Origin: Cheiracanthium punctorium
Taxonomy: Eukaryota; Arthropoda; Arachnida; Araneae; Cheiracanthiidae
DNA length: 64,000 bases
Direction: 5' to 3'
NCBI GenBank assembly: GCA_038373885.1
Contig: JAWZYV010012274.1
Span: 1,922,001-1,986,000 of the forward strand
Made by a program: the position numbers and the translations under genes. A model generated the notes under the pieces. The model made no database searches. It was not told where the DNA came from and saw nothing but the letters and a program-made list of their open reading frames with translations. Positions 44,789 through 55,593 of this stretch are shown here, in pieces. Every line of letters starts with the position of its first letter. The stretch's first letter is position 1.

Positions 44789-45306
44789 TAGGGATAGAAG
44801 TGAGATGGGAAAATCGGCCTGTCTCGTCTCGCAAAATCCCTAAATGGTAATGATAAAAATGTCTGTCTCGTCTCGCATAAAATCTGGAAATATCTGTGTC
44901 GTCACATTTCGTAAAATCCCTAATTAGTAATGATAAAAAGTCTGTCTCGTCTCGCATAAAATCTGAAAATGTCCGTCTCGTATCGCAAAATCTCTTTATA
45001 GTAATGATAAAAATATATCTCGTCTCGCATAAAATCTGTAAATTTCTGTCTCGTCTCGTCTCGCAAAGTCCTTAAATAGTAATAAAAATGTCTGTCTCGT
45101 CTCGCATGAAATCTGTAAACTTGTGTCTCATATCGTCTCGCAAAAACCTTATACAATAACGATAAAAAGTTTGTGTCGTCTCGCATAAAATCTGAAAATG
45201 TCCGTCTCGTCTCGCAAAATCCCTATATAGTAATGGTAAAAATGTCCATCTCGTCTCGCATAAAATCTGTAAATCTCTGACTCGTCTCACCACACATCTA
45301 TGTTTA
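44789..45306 (+). mobile_element. hAT-like MITE with expanded dimeric array, copy 2
   Basis: Starts TAGGGATAGAAGTGAGATGG and ends ACACATCTATGTTTA, matching the two ends of 13664-13827 in opposite orientation. The interior is a higher-order array: a unit of about 45 bp (ctcgtctcgcaaaatcccta and then agtaatgataaaaatgt) alternates with a unit of about 31 bp (ctcgtctcgcataaaatctg...). There are about six dimers, against about two in copy 1. Target duplication is not preserved here. The open frames on the minus strand with RRDRHFYYY-like repeats are by-products. Confidence 0.75.
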
Positions 45307-45628
45307 CCTTATCGGCGGGAGTTTTGGACACTCTTTTTCATGATCAAATATACTCGATATGAGTTTGGGATGAATTTTTGAAAGCTCAAGCCTGAGGGTT
45401 TTATTGTTTAGCGATAGAGGGTTGATCACGCCATCAAAAGTGTCTTTTAGAGTTCTTTGAGCCCTTTCCAGCTATCATATCTACAATTTGGATCATTACA
45501 AGAAGCGGATGAAGTTTTCTTAAAGATCACTGAGAAAACATTTACATCCACGAGTTTAATAGCCAATTTCATACCATATGAATAAGTTGGCGGTTTCGGA
45601 TTGATCCTGCATATTTGCCACAGTAGAC
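45304..45628 (-). pseudogene. Broken open frame, possible transposase remnant
   Basis: On the minus strand a 60-codon frame (45628 to 45447) contains KPPTYSYGMKLAIKLVDVNV and then CNDPNCRYDSWKGLKEL. At that point the neighbouring frame takes over (KDTFDGVINPLSLNNKTLRL and onward to about 45306). Both halves look more protein-like than the surroundings, suggesting one ancestral frame with a frameshift. A P-element/THAP9-type transposase remnant is a guess only. It abuts the end of the 44789-45306 element. Confidence 0.25.
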
Positions 45629-47390
45629 TTTAAACTGCCTCTCTTACTTCTTATAGAAAGTAATCCTACGCTTTATATGCTTAATCTTACGAATCTCTTT
45701 TTTTCCATGGTTAACTGAAGTAATGATTCTCTGCCGGACTTGAAGCAGTAAGCATATACATCCATTTGCAAGTATTTTTATTTTACCAGTAGCAATAAGC
45801 ATAGATGCATTTTGCCAGTATCACTTCTCAAAAATACATACAATAACATACATACTAAAAAGAGATATTACATATTAATAAATTGATACTAAAAAGAGAT
45901 GAATATGATTAGATCCAACTTAAAGTAAAATTTTTGGAGTACCTTATAGTCCCTAGCGTAACTGGGTGAGGGATATTTTTTAATTATCCCTCAACCAAAG
46001 TACTCCTGTACTCCCTTCATAGAAAAAAATAGTTTTAATTGTAGCAATATTGGATAGTCCTATCTTGCAGTACTGTTCCGTAGGAACGTGAAATGTTGAC
46101 GTTCAGTAAACGAAATAGCATGGGTTATCAAAAATAAAAATGCCACAAAAACATTTAGCTCATCTAAAATTCCAAACGCATAGGTTAGAAGAAGCATGAA
46201 GCATGAAGTTATATTACAATCATAAAAAATAGGCGGCCAAATATATCAAAAGAAATAATCATTTTTAATTAATACTAAAAGAATTAAAATATGTTAATAT
46301 TATTAAAGTAATAAATATAATTAATTATTAGATTAAGAAACCTGTAATTTAAGTTCAGATAGAATATAAATTTAACTAAATCATTAACACATTATTCAAA
46401 ATATATATCGGTAGTTTAAGTAAATAGAAAGTTTACTCAGACAAAAAACATGAAGTTAAGGATTTTACTGCACACGCATTTTTAAATATTCCTTAACTTT
46501 TAAATATTACTTTACCTTTCTACTTTTGGTCTAAGGAAACTTAATCTTGAAATGGGTATATTTAAGAAAAAGAGAAACGTTGATATTATATGATAAGCTG
46601 TAAAAATCCCGAGAATTATTCTTACAACATAAAAGTTATTAAAGTTTAGATCATTAAAAAAAAGTAAAATAAACAAAATGAAAAAGAAAATCCTATTATA
46701 CTTTCACAAATAAAAGTAATATGTGCCATCATCTTTCTAAAAAGAAAAAAAAAACTGTATCGGTTTTAGTTTTTGCTGAGGAAATAGGAAAAGTGTAGAA
46801 AAAACACTTTCACTCTAAATGGCTTTTGCAGTAACCGGAACTGCGACAAAGTAATGCTTCGATTACTTCAATCAATACAAACTAAGTATTGATGGATCAC
46901 ACATGTTACAGCCTCGGGATATTCAAAAGACTGTAAAAACAACACGCTGTGTATTGACCCTAGTTATATCTATCAAAAATGACAGTTTTCTGATAAGAAT
47001 ATTTCATAAGAGATGAAAAATTTAAATTATATTAAAATATATATATAATGCACAGAAAAATACAAATATCTTATTTAGTTGCCAATTTTGTCATTTCGCA
47101 TTTTAATAATTGCAAATGCTATGGAATCAAATAAAAAGGGTACAATATTTGATCATTCATGAAAAGTACATTTTTTAAAGCTAAGATGTTCCGGTCATTA
47201 TTAAATGGCCATGTAAACTAAATAATAAGTGTAAATCATGCCAAACTCACGCATTTTAAAGCATTTTTCAACATGTGTTAGACATTTACTACGCCATAAC
47301 GAACAGTTAAACTGTTCTTTCTCATTGATGGTTAGCATTCTTTCATAAACCTTAATAAAATGCCTACCAGTGTCCGATTGAATCTATAAG
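45629..47390. other. AT-rich stretch without genes
   Basis: No gene found. A perfect 9-bp hairpin tgagggata/tatccctca lies at 45967-45993. Confidence 0.45.
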
Positions 47391-47393
47391 ATA

Positions 47394-47599
47394 TTGAACA
47401 TTCGTAGATGGCTGAAGTGTGAAGGTCCAGGATTCTGGCCAACCGCGCGCATGTCGATCAAACGGTCTGGAATTTTGGGCCATTTTCTCCAGATATAAAG
47501 AGATGCATGTTTGAGCCCCTTAAAATTTCCTCAGCCCAAGGAATTCGTTCTTTTGGCAGATATCCCTACTGTGCCTTGCCTTAACAAAACAACAAAAGC
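47394..47599 (+). repeat. SINE-like repeat, family 2, copy B
   Basis: Contains tagatggctgaagtgtgaag, gatcaaacggtctgg and ttttctccagatataa. It ends gccttgccttaacaaaacaa, and the related copy D ends in a similar aaca-rich tail. No target duplication was identified. Confidence 0.65.
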
Positions 47600-49500
47600 A
47601 TAAACCTTGATAACATATAGTACTTTTATTTTATTTGAGATTAATTACTATATCTCCTAACCTTCTAAAATGCAACCATTTCCTTCAGGGAGCCTGAAGA
47701 TTAACAACACATGCTTCTGCATATCCTATTTTGAATGGAGAGCATTCTTTATTAATCCTTATAATGTATATTAATTGTGCTTTGTTTGACATAAATTAAC
47801 ATATCTAAATTATACGTAAAAATTAATTTCAAATGACCCTTAGTGTATTACAGTTATTTTGTATGCTCTCGTACCAAGATTATTTATTTAATAGAGTGTT
47901 TTGTTGAAATTAATAAAATTTGGTCAAACAGTTACGTAGTTTCGTTTTGTTGATTTATCAAAAGTTTGCTTGACTGAACCAAATCGATTTAACAAAATGT
48001 CATTTTGAATCAACAAACTAATTTTTTTGTTGTATCTAGAACCAATCATATCAAGTAAAATCGTTCAACAGCCAATTTAGGCATACGTGAATGGACAATG
48101 CAAGGTAAATGAAATTTTTACTGCCAAACAAGAAGAGTAGTAATGTCTGTTATTAATACAACGATACACTTATACGATATCAAATAATAAACTGTATTAA
48201 TTGGCTGGAGGTTATCTGAATTTGTTGAATGTTCAAAAATTGTCGAATTAGTTTATCTGTTCGTTAAAATTTACATTTTAATTTTAGTGTTTTTGTAGAT
48301 ATACTGATTTAGTTTAAAAACTGGTCTCTGCGTACTCAATACGTCTTGTTAGAATGAAAACTGTGCAATACTTTTCCATTTTTCCAATGCCTTAAGTAAT
48401 TTGTTCTCTGATTATAATTGGAATTAAATCTTGAAACTATACACCAAAACAAGTTGTAAACATCAAGTATGTGCGCTATTGAACATAAACAAAACAACGC
48501 AATTAAAAATCATTAAGTTTTCTTAGCAGTTTAAGTTTTAGAAAATTGTGTTATTTCGATTGTTAGTAGCTAAGTCAAATAAATTGGATGGCTCGTTACA
48601 TGAAAAAAGTTTACTAAAGATACAGATTGAATTTATTTTATCACGAACACTAAGGAGATTCTGATAACCGTAATTAATTGAAATGAATTTTCCAAATCAA
48701 GGCCTATTTTTAAAGCAGCTTTTGACACCAATTTTCAAAAAATTTGGCGAACATGTCAACAATTATTAGCAGAAACTACAGGCCTCGCTTCTGTATAGTG
48801 CGCTTCCCTTGTAGATTTTTCATTTCGTTAATTGATCGTTGACACTCACTAGATCAAGTAGGAGCATCGTACATTGTGTTCTCTTAAATTAAACCTGTGG
48901 TCAGACTATTAACTTGAATGTAACCACTATTTTAACCTATTGATTGATGAATAATAACATATATTAATTTTCAAATTATTTTTGATTTCTATTGAAATTT
49001 TATTTGAGAAATATGTAAGACAATTTATATTTCATCACATTATGTCACGAATTACTCATTTTTAATTCTGATAAAAATTATCTAAAAATAAATTACTAAT
49101 AGATTATGTTATGTAATTTTTTCCTCTCTGTTGATTATGAAGTTATGCATAAGTAGATTTCAACTAAAACAAACGTTTATAGTACTGTGGTCTATGATTC
49201 CTTCACCCCAGTAAAATATCTGTAATTTAGGAAAGGATAGTACATGTACGGCTGAACAAGTGCACTTTACGCACAGAACATCTTCTGACAATAAATAGTT
49301 GTATGGGCAAAAGGTCATCGCGCCAAAAACAACAGCAAGAAAAAAAAAAAAAAAAACAGTGGTAAGTAAATAAATAAACACACCCGAGTGCCTATGGAAA
49401 ATGACCTAAGACAATAAAAAAATACATGCAATATGCTTGCAGCAGGAAGCAGTGACAATGGCAGTGGTTCTAGAGATTGGAAAAAATCACCCTGGGAGAT
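47600..49500. other. AT-rich stretch without genes
   Basis: No gene recognised. Words such as ttgttgatt, gaatcaaca and tgttgaa recur at 47940-48070 and may mark an old repeat similar to 35600-35650. An A-run lies at 49340-49357. Confidence 0.4.
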
Positions 49501-49531
49501 AAAAGATGAGCGGAAGGGCGGATCCTATCTG

Positions 49532-49541
49532 GTCACGTGAC
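49532..49541. promoter_or_regulatory. GTCACGTGAC palindrome (E-box/CLEAR type)
   Basis: An exact 10-bp palindrome, the second in the window (the first is at 43984). It lies in a small GC-richer patch (49500-49570). No exon could be linked to it, so function is inference. Confidence 0.3.
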
Positions 49542-49599
49542 GACGGGGTCATAAGCGGAATTTTCGAAAGTAAGCCTCACGCAATGATGATAGGACCCA

Positions 49600-51490
49600 T
49601 TTTTATTTACAAGGGGAGAAAAGTATATCTCAATTTTATAATCCTTTCGTGGAAGAGACTGTTGGTATTTCCATCTCAGGATCATTACACTTGACGAAAA
49701 CCTTTTAAATGTTTGTATTCTTACATAGCTTTGAAGTGGATCGAATCCACATTGAGTATTGAACAGAAAAAAGCAATATTTTATCTGTATCTCCAGGATC
49801 TTTATTAGAAGTTCTATCAATAGCCGAAAAAAAAAAACAAAGAAGGGAAGTAACCTAATTCATACGTGTAGGTAATTTACACTTCATGATTCTTCTTGTT
49901 ATAATAGATGAGTGTGCTGATTGTTAGTTTTGCTACACTGTATATATGTTGTTGCGACATTTCGCGGTGAATCCTGCTGTTCTGAGGTTTAATTTAGTCT
50001 AAAATTCATGTTCTACAAGGCAGATAATTAAATTTTGCATGTTGTTTCACGTAAATTGGTTAACTAAAACAGAAGATGGAGAACTTTAAATTTCCAATAG
50101 GATAACATTAGGAGTAGTTGGTTTCTCGCCAAATATTAGCGATATCGCTTAGATGAGTTCAGCTTTGGGGAATTATTTTCGGCTTCAAATTTCGCGACCG
50201 ACATTTGGCGCGATTTTATCAGTGGGGTCTGTAATGTTCCTTTTCCCTCATAGCTTCAGTATTACGCAATCGATTTACGTAGTTGATAGAAAATGTTTTC
50301 GAAATGGTATCACCCTGAAATTACTAGAAATATTGCCAAAAGCTATAACTACAATCAAGTCCGCCACTGGCAGTCAGTTCTGAGTTCTTGCTTGCAGAAA
50401 ACTTGTTAGTTATGCTGAGAGCCATGGAGGTCTGCCTCATTGTAGCGACGTTCTTTCGCTTGTTTTACTAAGCTGTATTTTGAAGTCTGTTCGTGAAATC
50501 TATATTATTGTGTGATGTGGAGCAGGTAAGAGTTCTGCTCGAGCGTTTCGCTGAGTTTGTAGTCTGTGGTAGGATTTTACTGGGATCAAATTATAGTATT
50601 TGAGGAAGTGTCTGCAATTGACTGATTGTTGTAAATCAAGTTTCTGCTTGTGATTTTATGTTAACTGTGCATTGTTGACTGTTCTCCGAGCCAATAATAT
50701 TTGTATTTTGTCTTGGAGTATTAAAATTTCTGCTTTTACCCTGAAAATATGATTAACTACTGGAATTTCAATTGAGTTTTTCTTAAGTAGATGTTGAACA
50801 AACTAACTTTGCAACTATTACTACTATTAACAACTAATTAATTTACTAAAGTGTAAGTAATAATAATTGAAAAATTAGTTAATAATTAATAATAAATAAA
50901 TATAGTTATATAATTATATTAGTTTTTAAATATTTATGAAAACTAATAATCAATTAATTCAGCTTATTGCTCGTAGGAATAATTACATATCCAACTAATA
51001 AACACACTTAGGTTAAATTTCTACAAAAGTGCGTATCCCTTCACTTTTTACTTACGACTACACCACTGATTACAAGAAAACTGTTTATCACATTGAACAC
51101 TATAATACTTGACGAAACCAGTATGCCGTTTTAAACAACACCATTTGAGCATTTAGTACTATCTTAACTGCACCTATCTACGAATACTGTAATGAGGTTG
51201 TATTTTGTTTGCGTACGGACTTTTAGACGCGCGACTGGTAGTTATTTAGCTCCCTGTTAAGATACCATATTTTGCTATGTTTATTTTTTTTTTTTTATGA
51301 ACTGTTTATAGAATGTAAAAGATCCACCCAAAAACTTTATCTCAATTCTTCCATTTTGTACTTCAAAGGCTACCTCAAGTCAAACACACATAATCTAGAG
51401 ATATGGGATATCTTACAAATAGCAGGGAGAATTTATAAATGCGATTTAAATAGCAGAAGGATAAGCAATGACCAAGTGGATCGGTTATGA
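49600..51490. other. Unassigned stretch; 50150-50700 less AT-rich
   Basis: No gene assigned. The tract 50150-50700 is less AT-rich, contains TGGCGCGATTTTA (slightly like a retroelement primer-binding site) and a donor-like gcaggtaagag near 50523. I could not find paired LTRs or gag/pol. The 76-codon frame at 50153-50383 has no recognised motif. Confidence 0.35.
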
Positions 51491-51779
51491 CACTGAACAT
51501 TGAGAGATGGCTGAAGTGTGCAAGTCCAGGGTTCAGTGGCGGCTCGTGGGATACAGCAAGTACAGCCGGGCTGCACTTTAAATTATCAACAAATACTTTA
51601 AAATAATTTATTCTACTAACTTTCTTAAATTCAGATTAGAATTATGGAATTTCTATGATAAATTTTTAAAAAATTTAAAACAAAAACAAAAAAACAACGT
51701 GTTGTAGTAACTGCCGGATCGCTCATTCAGAAAAAAGCCCTTTAATCTTCCCACAATTCAACTGTGAGTCTTGGTACAG

Positions 51780-51832
51780 CCGAGGCCTCCGAGAGAGGAG
51801 AAAGCATCTTTCTCCTCTCTCGGAGGCCTCGG
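51780..51832. repeat. Perfect 25-bp hairpin inside the hAT element
   Basis: ccgaggcctccgagagagga (first 20 of 25 bases, 51780-51804) pairs with its exact inverse (51808-51832) across a 3-base loop, cat. Lack of any mismatch suggests recent origin or conservation. Confidence 0.9.
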
Positions 51833-51869
51833 TACAGCCCTCATAGCCGATCAAGAAATTGGCAGCACC

Positions 51870-51883
51870 GTTGCCATGGCAAC
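51870..51883. promoter_or_regulatory. Perfect X-box palindrome inside the hAT element
   Basis: GTTGCCATGGCAAC matches the RFX-binding X-box. It is carried by a mobile element, so copies elsewhere in the genome could spread RFX sites. That role is inference. Confidence 0.35.
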
Positions 51884-52800
51884 GAGTTTGTAAGCAGTCT
51901 CTCCGGCATAGGGAGTTAGTAGCTAAGTACAGCTGATGAAAGATTTTCAAACGACGGCTGCAGTGAATTCGACTGACTGATTGGCTCGAGAAGTGAGGGA
52001 GGGGTACGGAGAATATATGTTCGGCAAACTCTCGACTTTATATTGCTGAATTTATCAAGAAGGTAAGCCTGGATAGACGCTTATGAATGGACAATTACCC
52101 ATCAAAGCAGTATTGTTTTTAAGTAAGCAAGAACTGGCATTTAGAGGACATGGCGAGCGAGAAAATTCTTTAAACATGGGAAATTTTAAAGAGCTTTTAA
52201 AATTATGGATATCTGAATTAAAACAACGCCTTTTTATGAGGACATCACTGACCGATTCGCAAGTTTAAAAGAAAGGAGGATTGATTTGACTTGTAAAAAA
52301 TAAGTAAGTTTTCTTTTTTTTTTTTTTTTTCCACTTTTTTTTCTTTCCTTCTGAAGTTATCGTTACAAAAGAAAATTCTAAGGAAACTTCGAATCAGACA
52401 CGGATTAATGCAACTTTGAGGATAAGAGCGGCTGGTTGAAATTTATGTAAATTTTATGGAAGTAAAATAGGATCTCTTGCATTTTTTATGAAATTTCTTT
52501 TTCCTCGGTGAGGGCTTAATCCGTTTTCGAATTCAGTAACAAAGATTTTCCATTCCTGTGGGGAGGAAGGGGGGGGGAGGAGCTCATATGCTTCCGGCTG
52601 CACTAACAGTTTTGACCACGGGCCGCCACTGCCAGGGTTCTGGCCTCTTACACGGCTGTGGATCTAACGTTCTGGAGTTTTGGTTTTTTACTCCAGATGT
52701 AACGTGAATACGCTTTAAACCCATTAAAAAGTACTCCGCCCAACTCAACCCCCTTAGGCAGATGGCTCCCGTGTAGCTTCGCCTTATCCAAAACCTTAGC

Positions 52801-53280
52801 CTTAAATGACAGAAAGTATTTTTTTTTTAACTATAGAGGATTTTTACGATTATCGTACACAATTAGAATTCAATATCGAATTCTTACAGAAATGGAGCAT
52901 CATGTGAATCGACCAAAGAAAGAACCCTCAAAGTTATTTTAAAGAAATTTAACTAAAAGTCAACATTTTTATCTTGGTTGGTCAAATAATTCATGAGTTA
53001 AAAAATATATGTACATATATAAAAATAATAAATTGACTTGCTTGAATACTTAATGGCATTTATGTTTTTGGGTAATGCACGCGGTTTGCCAACAAAGCAT
53101 TTTTAAAGACTTAAGAAACTGATATCCCGATAATTAACAGGAACGAAGTTTAGTGTGTTAATAAGTTTCAGCTATCTAGCCCCCAGCACTAAAAAAGAAA
53201 ATTACATTTTATTAAAATACAACAAAGATTTTTATTCAGCTACACCTGTACGCGTATACATATTCCCGTAATTCTGAAGT
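52801..53280. other. AT-rich stretch without genes
   Basis: No gene or repeat recognised. Confidence 0.45.
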
Positions 53281-53660
53281 GAATAAAAAAGACCCCGTCA
53301 ACGGGCGGGATTTCATACGTTAAACTGTCTATTCTGCATGGATAATGGTTCCTCTGTTCCCTCCCGCATGACATCTATCTCCTCTTGCAGTTCGGGGTGG
53401 TGTGTGTTTGCGTGAGATGTGAATATTGGTATGGGAGATTACCCCAACGCCGAGGACAGAGATCGATAATGAAATTATTCATGTTATCACCGCCCCCCGA
53501 GTTTCAATGAGTCCAGCTAGCAAGTCAACGACTAGAGGAATGACGGGACAGCTGCGCAGTGAAACTCGGGTAATGCACGGATCGATATTTTCCAAGCAAT
53601 TTTCTTCAAAATGGAGTAAAGTATTTCACGATGCAAGAAGTCTGATCTGACAGACAGCTT
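53281..53660. other. GC-richer unassigned patch
   Basis: Less AT-rich than its surroundings, with a 74-codon plus frame (53426-53650) and an acceptor-like pyrimidine tract ending cttgcag (53385-53391). An internal inverted pair, cgagtttcaa / gtgaaactcg, lies near 53500 and 53562. I do not recognise a product. It could be an exon or regulatory DNA. Confidence 0.3.
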
Positions 53661-53861
53661 GTGCTTTAGAAATAAAAAGAAAAACGAAACGACGAAGTAT
53701 TCAAATATGTCTGTAGTGAGGTTTTGAAAAGTTTTCTGAAAGCTTGGGGTGTTGGAGAATTCGACTGCAGTTGAATTTATCCATACCTTGTAATTTCGGG
53801 AGGGGAATTTTGTTATGTTAGGCTAAAAGAACCGTAGATGAATCTTTGCACATCGACGTTG

Positions 53862-54102
53862 CCCCGCAAAAAAAGAAAAAAAAGTCTGTTAAACTGACAG
53901 AAAAAACTGTCAGCCAGGACGACAGTTTATTTCCGTATATTTTTTAGATGACTTTCGTATTTTTTTCGTATGCGGAAGATTTCTGTAAAATAAACTGAGA
54001 ATCTGTAAAATTTACGGAAGACTTCTGTAAAAAAACGGAAATAAACTGTCGTCCAGGCTTACAGATTTTTTTCTGTAAATTTGAGACTTTTTTTTTGCAG
54101 TG
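53862..54102. mobile_element. CACTG-type MITE with long terminal inverted repeats
   Basis: The right end inverted reads CACTGCAAAAAAAAAGTCT and the left end CCCCGCAAAAAAAGAAA. The two arms match over about 65-70 bp, including the inner ggacgacagtttatttccgt shared exactly (about 53918-53937 and, inverted, 54035-54054). 241 bp in total. The layout of the outer arms resembles 18492-18974. The target duplication is unclear. Confidence 0.75.
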
Positions 54103-54193
54103 TGGGAATGATACCACGTGGAAATGATATCAGCTTTTAAGTGACATCATCTATTGTCACTTTTTACATGGAGTGACCCATCCCACTCAGTTC

Positions 54194-54384
54194 CTGAAAT
54201 GTGAAACGTCCAGGGTTCTGACCTCTGGCACGGCTGTCGATCAAACGGTTTTGAGTATTGGGCAGTTTTCTCAGGGTGTAACGTGGATGCGCTTTAGAAC
54301 AATTTTAAAATTCCTCTCCGCGTTCAATGCGCATACCCATCGTGTAGGTCTTGCGCCGTCTTTGCCTTAACACAACACAACAAC
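54194..54384 (+). repeat. SINE-like repeat, family 2, copy D
   Basis: Contains gtccagggttctgacctct, cggctgtcgatcaaacggtt, ttttctcagggtgtaacgtg and the 3' end tttgccttaacacaacacaa. The 5' first bases are diverged. Confidence 0.7.
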
Positions 54385-55440
54385 GTGCTCTATGTTCCGT
54401 CAGGGGAACATCACAGTGACTCTCTAATCAGTTAGAATTTAGTAAATAAGCATAAAACAGAGATAACATGTTCGGTAGGCGTAAAATAGTACGCACGTGG
54501 AGTGTGATTTATGACATTTTTTGATTACAAATGGGGGAACCGGAGATTTACCGTGCAGTTAATAATGCTTCCTGAAGTTTGATCACAGAAGTGGCCTGAA
54601 ATGAAGAAATTGGCATTTTTTTTAATTGATAAGAGTTTAAAAAATTGCAACTTTCTTTAATTAATAAGAAAGAAGAGGCTAATTTTTTTCTGCAATTAGA
54701 GGAACTGCAATTTCCCTCTACAGAGAAATTAGATATTTTCCTTGATTACAGCAATCGCAATTTTCTGTGATAAAGGAGTTTGCAATATTCATTAATTTGA
54801 TTTTTTGACAAACTTCCGCTGTTGGATAAAACCCTTTTTGAGAGAATGGTGGTATTGAATGAAAAGTAAAAAAAAAAAAAAAAAGAGCTATACTGAATCT
54901 AGTTTGAAAAATCTACGTCAAAATTGATAAAATAGAATTTTAGCAATTCAATAGGGCGAACTGTTTATTTAGATTTATTTTTAGTTCGTTCTTAACACCA
55001 GCTTTTTTAGAGTTTTCAATGTTTCTTGTACTTATTGCAAACGAAGAATTAAGGGAGAGCATGCTGAGTTTATTAGCAAAATCTTTTCCTTGTAAAACTA
55101 CACTCAACATCACAAGAAAACAAAAAATGCCAGGTTGGACAAAAGAGTTGTCGTTCTTTTTTAACGCTTTTCAATGTTGAAAAGTGTTTATAATTTCTGT
55201 TTTTTGCCTTGTTCTTTCGTAAACATGTTTATAAATGTTATTACGATGTGCTGTACGATGTACCCTATCGATAGCGTGCACAGTATAAATAGATTTTCCA
55301 CAGGAGTACTCAGAATTTCAGTACATTACGTCCTATGGGCAGTCATTGTTTAAAATGAACTTTGGAGACGTAAAACTATATCATACAAAAATAAAATTGA
55401 TTTAAGTTATTGTGGTTCATAAAATAATGCTCTTCATCGG
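54385..55440. other. AT-rich stretch; possible transposon tip
   Basis: No gene found. The sequence gggggaaccggagattta near 54534 resembles the left tip of the 26575 MITE family, but no right end follows. An A-run lies at 54868-54883. Confidence 0.4.
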
Positions 55441-55455
55441 AAATACTATATGCAG

Positions 55456-55585
55456 CAGGGGCGTAGCCAGGGGGGGGGATATCGGGATATATCCCCCCCG
55501 AAATTTTTGGATTAGCGATGAAATTCCGTCTATTCATACACTTATAAGTTCATATCCCCCCCCCCCCGCGCTGGCTACGCGTCTG
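55456..55585. mobile_element. hAT-like MITE with perfect 8-bp duplication
   Basis: Ends CAGGGGCGTAGCCAG and, inverted, CAGACGCGTAGCCAG. The exact duplication is ATATGCAG (55448-55455 and 55586-55593). 130 bp with G-runs and C-runs just inside the ends. Same group as 35216. Confidence 0.9.
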
Positions 55586-55593
55586 ATATGCAG

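Larger units (their letters stand above)
51534..52631. mobile_element. 1098-bp non-autonomous hAT element
   Basis: Ends CAGTGGCGGCTCGTG and, inverted, CAGTGGCGGCCCGTG (14 of 15). The exact 8-bp duplication is CCAGGGTT (51526-51533 and 52632-52639). Further inside, the end sequences agee as gccgggctgcac / gccggaagc words. No transposase frame longer than about 75 codons. It carries a perfect 25-bp hairpin (51780-51832), a perfect X-box (51870-51883) and a T-run (about 52315-52330). It is related to the MITE at 32120. Confidence 0.9.
51493..52800 (+). repeat. SINE-like repeat, family 2, copy C, split by a hAT element
   Basis: The left part 51493-51533 (ctgaacattgagagatggct ... ccagggtt) and the right part from 52632 (ccagggttctggcctc ... 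ctccagatgtaacgtg) join into one family-2 copy when the 1098-bp insert and one ccagggtt are removed. The insertion therefore came after the SINE. Confidence 0.8.

Noticed and set aside
44920..45293. Overlapping minus-strand open frames with RRD/FYYY repeats
   Set aside because: They are translations of the tandem array in the hAT-like element.
50200..50230. TGGCGC word as a retroelement primer-binding site
   Set aside because: No paired long terminal repeats and no gag or pol frames were found around it.
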